Made by a program: the position numbers and the translations under genes. Below are positions 33,899-46,019 of a stretch of DNA of 64,000 bases, in pieces. Location: the NCBI GenBank assembly GCA_026826555.1, contig JAKSZT010038599.1:213727-277726 (forward strand), in the 5' to 3' direction. Position 1 is the first letter of the stretch; every line of letters begins with the position of its first letter. Below the pieces are notes generated by a model. It saw nothing but the letters and a program-made list of their open reading frames with translations. It was not told the origin of the DNA and did not search any database. Origin of the DNA: Tolypeutes matacus. Lineage: Eukaryota; Chordata; Mammalia; Cingulata; Chlamyphoridae.

Positions 33899-34372
33899 TT
33901 GTGGAGTGAGTTGCTACTTGGTGTGATATAGGATCACAGGCTCAGGCAACAAAAGAAACTTCTAGCAAATGACCCCTTTATTACTTACATTGCACCAGGC
34001 TTCCAAAAGTGCAGGAAAGAGAGCCCATGTAGCCACCTCTGCACACCCTACTTCACGTAGGAGAAGACAAACAAATCTATGCTGCCCGAGAACAGGGATT
34101 AATACAACCTAGGGAGAGGGGCCCTGCCATTGAGCAAAAAGCATATATCAGCAACTCTTGTGCTGAGTTCTCACACTGATAAGCAGCCGGTGCTGCTTGT
34201 TTCTGGTTTGGGGTTCAAGGTATGGTCAGGCTATTCCATTAGACCTAAGGGCTCTCCAGGCCTGTGAAATAGAAAGATTGAGATATCTGCACACAGAGCA
34301 AAGGAAGGAAGTAGGTAAAGGCTGGGGATGGCTGCTGAGTGTGTTGGCGACATCCCCAGCACTGATTTAATA
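33899..34372 (-). repeat. Unnamed repeat family W, probable LTR
   Basis: This GC-richer 470-bp block has a second copy in opposite orientation at 61945-62215. Shared order on the minus strand: 'cagtgctggggatgtc', 'cagatatctcaat', 'ttaggtctaatggaatagcctgacc', 'ccaaaccag', 'tgcttatcagtg', 'atggcagggcccct'. It starts TGTGGAGTGAG at 33900 on the plus strand, and an AATAAAGG on the minus strand near 33970 could be an LTR polyadenylation signal. The assignment as LTR is inference. Confidence 0.5.
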
Positions 34373-35139
34373 TTTATATTTATTATTTATTAATGCAATG
34401 ATAACTGGAACATTAGGCTTTATATACATTTTAAATTAACTACAAATGAGGGACTTTTGAAGAAATGTATGTATTATAGGCCATGTAATTTTGCTCATCT
34501 TAATATATTCTTAAACATCCAGCAAAGCAAGTTAAATCCCTTTTTAAAAGTCAGTTTATAGATTAACAATTTATGTTACTCTGGCACAAAATATAAAATA
34601 AATACAAATTGCAAATACGATCAATAAAAAGTTTAGGCATAGTGTAGTTCTGACACATAAGTGAAGATTTACATTTGAATGACTAAAGTATCTCCCAATA
34701 TCCAATTTTCATCTCATGCTGGAAAGCAGGGAGATTTTTTCCCCCCTAATATTCTTATTTCACATGGCCCAGGCATTTTATGTTGTATCTTTCAAAACTT
34801 TCTAATTCATTGTCTCCTTACCATCAAACCCCATTCTCATTCCTCATGTTACTTTTATTAATGAATTCATCTTCTTAGAGCATATACATTTTTCCTCAAG
34901 CAATGTTTTAGTAAATGGTACTCCTGTAGCCACCATCCTTCAGCAATTGACCATTGCTTACCAAATATGTTCCTAATTCCTTAGTATGCCGCTTGAATCA
35001 TTTATGATTAGCAACAAGTGACTTTTTTGGATTTAGTTCCCATGACTAAATAACAAAACCCTGTGTTATAAGTAAACAGATTACATGCTATTGCACTGAT
35101 ACACACTTTGTTAATTTTGAGCTCCACTTGTGTTTTGTT
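34373..35139. other. Unassigned AT-rich DNA
   Basis: No repeat or coding region is recognised. Confidence 0.45.
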
Positions 35140-35360
35140 CATGACCTCTATTTGGAAAGGGGCCCTTCACCTAATCTCTAATTCCCTTGTCATCAGATCT
35201 CCATCTATCCAAATCCTATCCATACCTTAAAGTCCGTTTTCAAATTTCAATTCATCCATGAATCTTTCCCTTATTGCCTCAGAAATAATCATTCCTCCTT
35301 CTACTCAATTTCTATTTTATTGCTCTAGGTGAATTAAATTTCTGTAGACATTTTATATTC
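35140..35360 (+). repeat. LINE-2 fragment
   Basis: The segment 'ataccttaaagtccgttttcaaatttcaattcatccatgaatctttcccttattgcctcagaaat' is a diverged version of the L2 'cagctcaaatgccacctcctccaggaagccttccctga' region. Confidence 0.5.
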
Positions 35361-36119
35361 ACACATTTACACTGAGTGCCAACTGGCCAAGACCTGGTAG
35401 CCAGTACAATGAATATTATGAAGAAAAAGAAATAGCTACCCTCAAGAATATTATATTCTAATAATAATATAAAGAGAGTACACAAAGGACTGTAATATCA
35501 ATCTAAATGCTTAATCAATAGTAGTTGTTGTCCTTGTTATGTAGGGTTTTTTCCTCCTATTATTTCATTGGAATATATTTCTTTGAGTAGAATTAATAAG
35601 TGAAAAAATTGAACTTATTTATGGCTCTTAGTATATGTTTTTTTCATATTTTCAATAAATATTTGCTTTATTTAGCAATGAATTAACAAATGTATATTAT
35701 ATTAGCAGTACAATGAAGTCTTTATAGTTTGGTCTTATCATTTTAAAAGTTATTGTTAATATTTTTAACTTGAAAAGGACTCATCAAGTTCGCCTGTAAT
35801 TCTTCTGGTATAATCTCTTTGGATGTATTACTAATTATGTATTTTAGCTTAATGTTTTTACCTATAAATAATTCTCTTTATCACAGGTGTTTTGTTTGTC
35901 GTACTGATTTTAAGCTTTCATTTATTTCATTTTTATTTCTATAATTACTTTTTTAAAACTTTTATTATGTGTATGTTCAAATATTTCAGTATTTTTGTTG
36001 AGTTTCCTACTTACACCACAAAGTTTTGGAATTTGTCATTTCTCTAAATGGTGGATTAAACATTCAGTTTTATTTTCTTCTCATTCCTCTATAATATTTG
36101 CTTTAATTCCTTAATGTGT
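35361..36119. other. Unassigned AT-rich DNA
   Basis: It is T-rich and carries no recognised element. Confidence 0.45.
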
Positions 36120-36740
36120 TTCCACATCTTGATCTCCCAACTCTTCTCAGCCAACTCTGGGAATTTTATTTTAATTCCTCTGAAACTGCCCTGATCACAG
36201 TTGTTGCTCTTGTCAAGAGGCCATTGACCACATCGTGCCCAATACAGCAGTTCCTTGTAATTTCTCATCTCACTCAATCTTGGCATTTGTCACAGATGAC
36301 CGCACTTCCAAATATTTTCTTCACTTTTCTCCCATAATATCAGTCTCCAAAGTTGTCCCCTAATTCTCTGGCAACTCCTTCTTAGTTTCTCTTCTAGCTC
36401 ATCTTCTAAATATTGTAATATCCCAGTCTTCATTCTTTGGCATTATTCTATTCTCTGCCTATACACACTTGTTCAGTCTCAGAACTTTCAATACCATCTA
36501 TACCATTGGTAATTGCTACAACTATTGTGCCAGTTGATGAAGACAAATATCTCAGATTTGTCTTTCCTTCCTCTCTTACTCTCACTACTCATATCTATTC
36601 CACTAGCAACAACTCTGAAGTTTCCTGTCATGATATATCTCAACTCTGACCACTTCTCATCACTTCAAACACTAACCCCTGGCCCACAGCACCTTCACCT
36701 CTAACATGGGCTTCTGGATGCAGTAGCCTCCTAAATGCTT
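36120..36740 (+). pseudogene. LINE-2-like ORF2 relic
   Basis: Landmarks follow the L2/CR1 ORF2 order: 'ctgaaactgccctgatcacagttgttgctcttgtcaagaggcc' (family 'gaaactgccctcactaaggtcaccaatgacc'), then 'ttcagtctcagaactttcaataccatctataccattgg' (family 'ggctttaaataccatctatatgctgatg'). The frames at 36116-36337, 36437-36649 and 36513-36704 are broken pieces. No intact catalytic motif remains. Confidence 0.6.
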
Positions 36741-36799
36741 TCTTGTTTCCCATCTGGCTTCCTATGATCTATTTTCCACAATTAACAAGAGTAATCTTT

Positions 36800-36965
36800 G
36801 TTAAATATGAATAACAATATACTTTGCATTTTACTTATATATTCAGTCAGTTAATTCTTACAACAGCCCTATAAAAGGACTATAATTACTTTTCCATTTT
36901 CCAGGTAAGAACATGAGTATCTGACTCAGGATCACAGCAGCTGATGAGTAACAGCTATCTAAACA
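36800..36965 (-). repeat. MIR SINE relic
   Basis: Reverse MIR: 'gcattttacttatatattcagtcagttaattcttacaacagccctataaaagg', 'ttttccattttccaggtaagaacatgag' and 'gatcacagcagctgatgagta'. Confidence 0.65.
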
Positions 36966-36989
36966 GCCTTTTCTTTCTCCACCCCATCA

Positions 36990-37205
36990 CTCTATCAATT
37001 TAACTGCTACATAGTCCTTATCACTGCCTGGAACAATTAAAACTTATTTTTTACATTTCATGTCTGCCTCTCCATCAGAAAGTAAACTCCAGTAATGTCT
37101 CTGCCTTACATATTTCTGAAACCCAAGTATATAGAATACCCCTTGAACATGTCTGATCCACGGTAGATGCTCAATACAAACGTGTTACTGAATTAATGAA
37201 TCTAA
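36990..37205 (+). repeat. LINE-2 3' end
   Basis: The L2 terminus is visible as 'agaaagtaaactccagtaatgtctctgcc', 'aacccaagtatatagaataccccttgaacatgtctgatccacggtagatgctcaata'. Confidence 0.6.
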
Positions 37206-38147
37206 AATAAATTTTGAGCATAGGTGAGAGATATAAACATAAAAAGATTTTTTCAAATTTTAATTATTCTAACATATAATAAATAACAAAATTTTAATTA
37301 CATAGATAATTAATATAATGAATAAAAATATTTAAAAATATTTCTTCCATGCTTATATGATCTCCATTTCCCCATTATCTCATTCTATTTTGCAACAGTT
37401 CCAAAATATTTCAAACTATTTTTCAAAGTTCGTGCTTAACTATTGGATAAAGATAGTTTCATTTCATTGCTATCTCCTCTTATATTCTTTTAAATCATCC
37501 AACAATTCTCTTTGCTATGAGTTGAGAGTTATTTTGGATTTTGTTTGTAATTGCATAAAATCTATAGGTTAACATAAATTTTTCTCTTTAGTAGTTGATA
37601 TTCATATTTTTGAAATAGTTTTACAATTATTTAAAATATGTTTTCTATCTATTGATATAATCCTGGGTGAGATCAACCTCCAAGAAAAGAGTATACTTAA
37701 CTATCTGCAAAGTACCCCCGTAGTACCATTTCTACCATAGTTGTCTGAAAAAGGTATACATGGAAGAATGGCTCTACTCACCTCATACATTTTTAAAAAT
37801 ATCATTAACTAAAGAATGGTTTTCATTTGGGATAAACTTTGTCCACTGGCAAAATGAAATTATCTACCTATACTTGATAGCAATAAATTATTTCTGGAAA
37901 AAAAAAGAGTTAGTATGAATTAGGAAATAATAGCCTTCCCCAATTTACCTTCTCCCTACTTCTCTTGTTTCCAATTTAAATCTAACCAAGAGACTACTAA
38001 ACGAAAAGTCGTACAACTCTTGTTATTTGGCACCATTAGATGAATGTGATTTGGGGCCAAGTTTTGCAAGTCTCTATAGGATAGTTCAAATTTTAGTCCA
38101 GTAACACATTTTAAAATATCCAATCTCTTCAAGATTTTTTTGAATTC

Positions 38148-38229
38148 CTTCATATCTTAAAATACTCTATCTTCATATCTTAAAATACTTTCTGTCTTTA
38201 CAAACATACAACGTTTATAAAGACAGAAA
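38148..38229. repeat. 22-bp tandem duplication followed by a 12-bp-stem hairpin
   Basis: The unit 'cttcatatcttaaaatact' occurs twice with a 22-base period (38149 and 38171). It is followed by a perfect inverted repeat, TTTCTGTCTTTA (38189-38200) and TAAAGACAGAAA (38218-38229), with a 17-nt loop. Its origin is unknown. Confidence 0.6.
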
Positions 38230-39841
38230 ATAACATGAGGAAGTTTTGAAAAGCAGCAGGTATGTGAGACATGCAATAATAATGAGGCAAGTATATTTGC
38301 TGATCTGAACTTCAGTAGCAGACTGTTCTCCTGGGAATGTATTTTTACAGGCACTTCAATCATTTATACCACTAGTCTTTGCTTTACTGGTGGGTGTTGA
38401 GTTTTGCTTCTTTTTTTTTTTTTACTTAAGTGGGTCAAAAGAGCATATGTTTTAAACACAGAAAAATATGTTTAGGAACCAAAAAAAGGCTTTGATTTTA
38501 AAATTATAACATTCATGAGGATGTAGTTTAAGACTTTAGGTATTCCCAGGGTGATCTCCTGGGCTTGCTTCAGTCTCAGCAGAAAACCATCTGCATTCGC
38601 TACAATGTATGCAAATCTACCAACTGTTATTGGAGAAACACAACATGTTAGACACGTGATGTAGCAGGTAAGGGAAAAAGAAATGTGTTTGAATGTGAAT
38701 CTTTATTCATTTATCATTCCTTGTTCTCTCCCCAGTAGTAAATCTGTGTTGTGCAGTGGGGAGCATTAACTCTTTTAAGCCACTGGAGTCCCATTTAATG
38801 CCCTCCTGTCCTTCGCTTTCAATCATTCTCTCAAGATTGCCACATGCTACAGATTCCAGACGAAATTTACTACACTCTTCCACATGTATTGACTAAAGGT
38901 CTGTTCCTTAGGATTCAGATTCAGAATGTTAAAAAAAAAAAAAATTAGTCTCCAAGCATAAGGCTCAAAGAGTTTATGAATTTGAAGAAATGACTAAGGT
39001 AAACATTTATTATAAGTCATGGCAAAGGCTAAAGGGAGACAATGCAGAGTGGAGGTAAGGACAAAGCTTGGGACATAGATCTGTAGACAAGCTGATCTAT
39101 CTCTATGTCTGTTAAATGGACCTTCAAGCCCCCAAATATTTGGGCTTTAGAATCTCCTTTTTGGAAAAGCTTAGCTAATCATTTCTTTATAGAACCTAGG
39201 GGCGAATGAGTGTCTGCTTAGGAATTAAGCATGCAAATTTCTAAGCAAATTATCAAATTCAGAAAAAATATTTTCATTGTGTAGCTTTGGCTCCACTTAT
39301 ATATTTCAACACTTCTTTAAGCAGAGTAAGCTACAATATGCTCCTACTCTTTCATTAAGAACCTAAGTTAAAGCTGCTCTTGATGCAATAAATTTAAGCA
39401 TTTAAGTAATCCCCATACGCTAGTTTGTTTACCTACTTTTTCATTATAATAAACTCTAGATTTTCCTTAAAACTAAAAACAGTTTTGTCATTCTTGCTTG
39501 GCAGATGTTGTAAGGTTGGAGAATACCCATAAGAGTTTAAAATATATATTCATTCCATGATAAATTTATTTGTTCATAAATATCAGCAAGGCTTTTAAGC
39601 CTGAAGGAAGTAATGCCTTTAAAACTTTACATTTTTATAAACTTTTACCTTTAAATGTAGTCTGGAGGAATACAAATTAAGGCCACACCATGTAAAAATA
39701 ATTTTTTCCCCTCCCTTAGAAGTACTTCACTGAAAACATGCTATATAGCAACTCAAGTCTTATGCACAGGCTATGTTTCACTACTTAGTTGTGTGACAAT
39801 GGGGTTTAATCAGCCTGAAAAATGTTGACACCTCAAAATTT

Positions 39842-40036
39842 GTGTTAGAAAAGAACATAATGCCTGATCTTGAACTAGGGCCTAAAAGCTCACACTTTTC
39901 ATTTAATAGAAAATCGGATAACTATACACCAGTTGGAATACATGGTGCAGAAAAATTTAAATTAAATATGAAAGATGTAAATTGTCAGGCACTAGACTGT
40001 GCTATTACCCTCGATTTAATGAAGTCCGATGTCTAG
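39842..40036 (+). other. Open frame of unknown status, with relatively high CpG
   Basis: The frame encodes 64 residues ending AITLDLMKSDV at a TAG. A possible acceptor (ttttcatttaatag, ending near 39909) would leave about 42 codons as a last exon. Three CpG dinucleotides fall within about 120 bases, more than in the flanks. I recognise no protein family. It may be a conserved noncoding element, an exon or chance. Confidence 0.15.
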
Positions 40037-40539
40037 AGAAAGACCTCTAACATGTCAGGTTGTTCTCTATTAAATGAACATTTTTCCTGCACCAGATTGC
40101 TCTTTCCAAAGATTTATTTTTAATGTAAGTTCTCTTTCCTCAATGAAGCTATTGGAAACAAAACTCACAAATTCCTAAAATACTTAGTAGTTGAGCATAT
40201 GAACTGAAAACAGTAAATTGAAGGGCACATATTGTAAACATTTTGAAATGAATCATTTCTCAAGACATTTAAAGAACAGTTTTGTGATCAAATTTGACTT
40301 TTAAAATTATTAAACTCTGCTATTCTCAAACTCAGACAACTGATTCATAACCACATTCATTCATTTCTTCATTTATTAAGTAATAATTGAATGGCTGCCA
40401 TATGACTAGGTATCTTTGGATTTTCAAAGGCATTTGTTTCACTGTTTCATAGAAGGTAGTAATTATAAATGCTAATTTCTCTGGAGGTCATCTGGCTTTC
40501 TAGACAATATTTTTATATCCTACAGTTCCAGAATAAAAG

Positions 40540-40765
40540 GCATGGAGAAATGGAGTCAAACATCATGGATTAGAATCTGAATTCAACCACTTACTTAGTT
40601 GCACATACTTAACATTTTCAATTCATCGCGTTTCAGTTTTCATTGGTAAAATGGAGAAAATAACGAAGCCTTCCTCATAGTTTTCTTGTGAGGATTGGTA
40701 ATATATGTAATGTGCTTAGCACAGTGTTAGACACATAAAAAACGGCCACTCAATATTAGCTAGTA
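40540..40765 (+). repeat. MIR SINE, long forward copy
   Basis: Forward MIR order is well kept: 'atggattagaatctgaattcaaccacttacttagttgc', 'tttcagttttcattggtaaaatggagaaaataac', 'ttcctcatagttttcttgtgaggattggtaatatatgtaatgtgcttagcacagtgttagacacat' and 'actcaatattagctagta'. Confidence 0.8.
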
Positions 40766-41943
40766 CTAATGGTGGTCATGAGAGTGTAGTAATTTTATTA
40801 GTACTTAAGCTAATACATTTAGGCTGATACATTTTAATATATTTTGTATATAATTTGCGTATATAGCTATTTTGTATAAGAACAATATATGAATTATTTT
40901 TTTTCTTTCTGTTAGATTATCACTCACCAAGCAATTTGATATATGTTCACACATGTATATATGTACATATGTGTGTGTATATTTGCATATATTAGCATGC
41001 TATATATGTGTATGCAAAGTATACATATACACAGAGAGAAAAAAATTCATTAGGGGATCATCAAATATTTTGCCTTATTCTAAGATTCTTGCCTTAGTCT
41101 AAGAAATGCCATTAGTTTTTCACTCATTTTGACTGATATTGATTAATCTATATTAAAAAATTTTATTTATAACACTTTTAAAGAAATGTAGCATTGTTAC
41201 CTCCATTAAAAATTACAATCAATGCTACCTGTGTATTACTCAATAACTATTAATTAGAAATCCTCAGTATAGATAAAATTATTTGCAATAAAGTATTAAG
41301 TACCCATCTTATATATGGTGAATTCTTATTGTTATCATCTTTATTATTAAAGGATGTTCAACAACTTCTCTTTGTTTTGATAATTCTCTACAAAATAATG
41401 GAGTTCTAAGATTACATATGTCCATAAGAAAATGAAACATTTATATAAACAATAGCAAACTAAATTGCAACTACTAAAATTATTACAGACTCCATGTGAT
41501 AAAGCCTGTATTAATGAGATTTTGTTATGACAAATATGTGTAATATGATCTGCTTCTCAAAGTAAAATTAATACTATATTTTTTGTACTAAGTAATTTTT
41601 AAATTTAAATTGACAATTTTAGTTAGGCAACTTCCAGTAGCCTCTCATATCAGTTACAGAAATAAAGTCAATAAAACTTCATATATTAGTCCTGAAAGAA
41701 AATATTATACCATGGTTTCTATAACCACTTTTCAAAAAGGTAAAGTGAGGATATTATACATTTACTTCATTACTTTCCTTTCTTTAACCCATATTTTTAG
41801 AGCACCTGTTATGTGGGAGATACTTTCTAAATGCTAAGGTTATGGCAGTGAATTCGATGATGGCCCTGCCTTCATGCAACTGTGAAATCCACGTAAGAGC
41901 CACATAGTGGTGGCAGATTTCTTCCCTTATTGAAAACAAATAG
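40766..41943. other. Unassigned AT-rich DNA
   Basis: It includes a degenerate TATG/CATA tract at about 40945-41035. Near 41780-41880 a weak match to the ancient 'agcacctgttatgtgg...ggccctgccttcatg' repeat is visible. No gene is supported. Confidence 0.4.
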
Positions 41944-42157
41944 TAGCAATGCTACAATATTGGGTCATCAACTGTAACAAATGTACCATATGAATTTAAG
42001 AAGGCAATAGTAGGGGTAACTATATGTGTGGGTGAGTTGAGGTTTATCTGAGAACTCCCTACCCTTTTGGTTAATTTTTCTGTAAATGTAATCATAAAAC
42101 TTCTGTAAAAATAAAGATAAAAAATAAAAATTTAAAATATTTCAAAAAAAAAAAAAA
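41944..42157 (+). mobile_element. Severely 5'-truncated L1 3' end with 12-bp TSD
   Basis: It contains 'gtcatcaactgtaacaaatgtacc', 'aatgtaatcataaaacttctgtaaaaataaag' and an A-rich tail. Flanks GAAAACAAATAG at 41932-41943 and 42158-42169 are identical. Confidence 0.88.
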
Positions 42158-42479
42158 GAAAACAAATAGGAGTTGGTATGAATATTGCTTCTACTCATGT
42201 AAAACATGTAATAGGCCTAATTCAATAAATATATATATTAAATTGTTAGTATGTGCTTAGCACCATGTCAGGCACTTTTAAAATACAGACATAAGTAATT
42301 GCTTACCTAAATATTGCAAACTAGCAAAAATAATGACACAGTGATAAGAATAAAACTAACAATATCAAGAGATGAGCTGGTAAGGAAAGAGGCATAAACA
42401 ATTAAATTGTGAGTATGGGTGGTGACATTTAGGGGGATTTCATAAGGAAAATAGCAAGTATAGGTAGAGAATATGGAAG

Positions 42480-43945
42480 AATAGGAAAACTTGTTCATCG
42501 TTGGTGAGAATGTAAAATGGTGCAGGCTTTGTGGAAAACAATTTAGTAGTTGCTCAGAAAGTAGAGAATTACTATATGACCTTGAAATCCCACTTCTAAA
42601 TATTTACTCCAAAAATTTTTGAAAGCAGGGACTCAAACTGATATTTGCACACCAATGCTCATAGATGCATTATTGCCAACAGATGGAATTAACCCATGTC
42701 CACCCACCAATGAATGAATAAGCAAAATATGTTATATACATGTAATGAAATATTATTTAGCATTAAAAAGGAATGAAGATCTGATACATGCAACAACATA
42801 GGTGAATCTTGAAGACATCATGTTGAGTGAAATAAGCTGGACACAAAAGGGCAAATATTGTATGATCTCACTAATGTGACATAAATAGAATAAGCAAATT
42901 CATAGAGTCAGAAACTATAATGTAGGTTACCAGAGGCCAGGGTGAAGGGAGGGAATAAGTAGTTAATGTTTCCTTGTTATAGAGTTTCTGTTTGGGATGA
43001 TGGAAATGTGTTGGTAATGGATGGTGATGATGACATTGTTAATGTAATTGACTCCACTGAATTATATATGAGAATATGATGAAAAGGGGAAATTTTAGGT
43101 TTTATATATGCCACTAGAATAAATTTTTTAAAAACCATAGGGTTGTACAATACAAACAGTGAACCCTAATATAAACTATCAACTACTGTTTTAGTTTGCC
43201 AAAGTGTTGCCAATGCAAAGTATCAGAAATGCATTGGATTTTATAATGGGGATTTATCTGGGGTAAAAACTTAAACAGTTCTCAGGCTGTGAAATGTCCA
43301 AACAAGGCATCAGCAGAGATGCTTTCTCACCAAAGTCAGCTGCCACATGGTGAAGCAAGATTTTCCCTGATCTCTTCGGAGGTCTCTGCCTCCCCCTCCA
43401 AAATCAGCTGTCTCCTGGGGCTCAGCTGTAGGCAACCAGACATAGGGCTTGTCTCTTTCCAGGCCTCCTCTATCAGTCTGGGCTGCTCTGCTTTCTTGTG
43501 GAATTCAAGCAAGCTATCAGGCATCTGTTTCCTCTCTCTCTGAGCCTTAGCTCTTTGAGCCTCTCAGGGGCTTTTCTCCTTGCAGTTCACCTGTGAGTGA
43601 AAATGAAGTCCTTTCTTTCACATGGCAGGATCAAATATGGCGGCCTCCTTTTACTGTCTCAATTTTCATAAGACCCAGCAAGAGAGCAGAGACTCAACCT
43701 GAGTCACACCTCACTGACATAGTCTAATTGAAAAGGTCTCACATCCACATGAATGGATTAGTTCACAAACATAGTTGTTCTCTTTTGGGCAGTCAAAATA
43801 ATTTCAAACTGCCACAAGTATAGTTAATAGTATAATTATAATAATATCATTTCATCAATTGTAACAAAGTAGGTATATGCGAACTTCTTACTTTCAGCAT
43901 TAATTTTGTAAATCTACAACTTCTCTAATAAAAATTAAATATTTT
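42480..43945 (+). pseudogene. LINE-1 ORF2 end and 3' UTR, split by an LTR
   Basis: 42480-43186 carries the typical end of L1 ORF2 and 3' UTR: 'gtgcaggctttgtggaaaacaatttag', 'atatttgcacaccaatgctcatag', 'aggtgaatcttgaagacatcatgttgagtgaaataagc', 'aaccctaatataaactatcaac'. It resumes at 43817 with 'agtatagttaatag...catcaattgtaacaaag' and ends near 43945 with 'cttctctaataaaaatt'. No intact coding remains. Confidence 0.85.
43187..43816 (-). repeat. Solo LTR of family Z inside an L1
   Basis: The plus strand runs TGTTTTAGTTTGCCAAAG to TTTCAAACTGCCACA. It splits an L1 3' UTR, which fixes both ends. Flanks ACTAC (43182-43186) and AGTAT (43817-43821) both derive from the L1 sequence ACTAT, allowing for one or two changes each. 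The minus-strand AATAAA-like signal lies near 43250 (ATAAATCCCC on the minus strand is degenerate). Frames at 43289-43543 and 43336-43524 are shadows. Confidence 0.85.
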
Positions 43946-45569
43946 GTTCCATGCAGATGGGTAAAGAAAGGGAAGAAAATTCAGTTAGATGTGAAGCCTG
44001 AGCTGTTTTCTTATACAGGAAGGAAATAGATGTCTGCTTTGGTAAATGAAGGGGAGTAAAGCTGGAAGGAAGGATGGTGGAGTTCATATCTGATGCAAAA
44101 ATATAAGGTAGTCATGTGATATTTTATGATTTGAAGTTAAAATATATAGCTGACCCAAACAAAGTCTATATAAATGGCACCAGTCTCCTTGTCAGCACTA
44201 TATGTACTATCTTTATTTTCTGGTGCAGTGATAGAAAGGTGTAGATTTCTGCAGGGATAGGGTGCAAAATTTGCTATTAAAATTACATTTCTGCAGTGAC
44301 AAAAATGTATCATTAAACATATGATAAAATGTGTAATCATGAACTGATTAAGTTATGAATAGAGTTTAATAGTAATATTGATTTACTTTTCATTCTTTAA
44401 GTAAAAAAGAAAAGTAACATATCATCTCTATTTCTTTTATAAAGTCTTATAGCAATTTTAATGTATAATTAACATTTTAAGAAAATGTCATACAATGACT
44501 TCAATAATAAATAAATATATGTACCAAAAATATTAAAGATCTATTGGCATTGGATTTTATTTAAAAGTAGTCTTATTTTTGGATTCTCAAAAGTAAGTGG
44601 CACCATAACATATTGTTTATATCACTTACACACTGATTTTTCAATCAGCTTATAAAACTGGACTTTTAAATAAATTTGAATTCATAACTAAAGTTAGAGT
44701 TAATTTCCTTAAGCATGTGTAATTAGACAACTGACTTTTATCCAAATTCAACTTTTCATTCCAGAGACAAACAGCATTTTAAAAATAAAATCTGCCAAAA
44801 TAGCAAATTCTAATGTAGTACAGATGTACCATTCAAACATATTCATATATGAATACTATTATGTTACATACTAGCAGAGTGGCAAACAAGAATGAGGTCA
44901 GCTATAAAATGTTAAACAAAATGAAGCAGTCAAGAATATAAGAAGAGAATAAAAAAGACGTAATGGAATTTTGGAACTATTAAATTTTATGCAAAGAGAT
45001 AAGGGTGAAAATTTTGAATAGGAGGGAGATAGGAAAGAAAGAAAAACAAAGGAAGTAAGGGAGGGAGGGAGGGAAGGAAGAGAGAAAGGAGGCAGGGAGA
45101 AACAAAGGAAGGACTGGAGAAAGAAATCAGAAAAATATATCTAGGATTATTCTTAATTAACTGTAAAGTTTTAAAAGTGTTAAATAGGCACATTTCCTTT
45201 TCATCAAATGACAATATTAGCAGATTAATGGAAATATGATACTTAAGAAAAAGACTGCCATAGCTGAGAACATTATAGATTCAGCACTGTTGTGTCCAGG
45301 GGAAAAGTGAGATTAAGAGTACTGTTATTTGCTGGTATTGAGTGAACAGAATAGAGTCAGCCTCCTTGAGTTTGCAAGTTCAGGCAAAATAATAAAACAA
45401 AAACATTACAATAATTTAAATGTCAGAACAATTAAATTTCAATTTATTTTGCACTTAAAACAAAAAAAAATGAAATTCTTTATACTTATTTGAAATAAAA
45501 TAGTGGTTCAAAAAAAATGAGGAAACATGATAGGCTGTACCTAATTAGAGACTTCACAGAATGTGTAGA
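43946..45569. other. Unassigned AT-rich DNA with a GA tract
   Basis: Apart from the purine tract at 45025-45125 I recognise nothing. The frame at 44137-44340 is unsupported. Confidence 0.4.
45025..45125 (+). repeat. (GGAA/GAGG)n simple repeat
   Basis: About 100 bases are almost all purine. The opposite-strand frame rich in S/P/L (44987-45214) is produced by it. Confidence 0.88.
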
Positions 45570-45574
45570 TTAAT

Positions 45575-45750
45575 TGATATAGCACAGCAAGACTTTGAAT
45601 TGGAGGAAGGGGTAGAATCTGGATGAACAAAGAGGAAAAGAAAATGCCTTCCAGGCAGTCCAGGTACCCAAGTTGGGCAAAAGCCCTGAGGCAGGTAAAA
45701 AGAAATATGTCTTACTAGCACATGGACGCAAGAAATGAGATGTGGTATGA
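45575..45750 (+). repeat. Ancient repeat fragment
   Basis: The segment 'gaaaatgccttccaggcagtccaggtacccaagttgggcaaaagccctgaggcagg' is the 'gtgttccaggcagagggaacagcaagtgcaaaggccctgaggcagg' portion of the unnamed ancient family. Confidence 0.6.
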
Positions 45751-45889
45751 TCTAATGGATTTAAAAGATAAAACATACTATGTCATTTTAATCTATTAAC
45801 CTATAAATGTTATACAAGCTTTGCATTAATATGAGATTAATTTTTATAGTCTTGAACAGTTTGTCAAAGGCAAGAGATATTGGTAGTAG

Positions 45890-46018
45890 CTAGCTAATAT
45901 CTGATAAACACCCACTACATACCACTAGATAAGACTTTTAACATATATTATCTCATTAGTCTTCATGAAATCCCTTGAGGATGTACAATTATGACACAGT
46001 TTAGGTAATGAAGCTGAA
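45890..46018 (-). repeat. MIR SINE relic
   Basis: Reverse MIR: 'taaacacccactacataccactagataagac', 'acatatattatctcattagtcttcatgaaatcccttgaggatg', ending 'ggtaatgaagctgaagg'. Confidence 0.6.
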
Positions 46019-46019
46019 G

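Larger units (their letters stand above)
37206..40539. other. Unassigned AT-rich DNA
   Basis: This 3.3-kb stretch holds the duplication/hairpin at 38148-38229 and the open frame at 39842-40036, both listed separately. No transposon is recognised. T-runs lie near 38411-38423 and an A-run at 38931-38944. Confidence 0.4.

Noticed and set aside
38574..38668. Possible noncoding exon (acceptor 'cttgcttcag', donor 'cag/gtaagg')
   Set aside because: Only splice-like dinucleotides support it. No frame, repeat boundary or second exon is visible.
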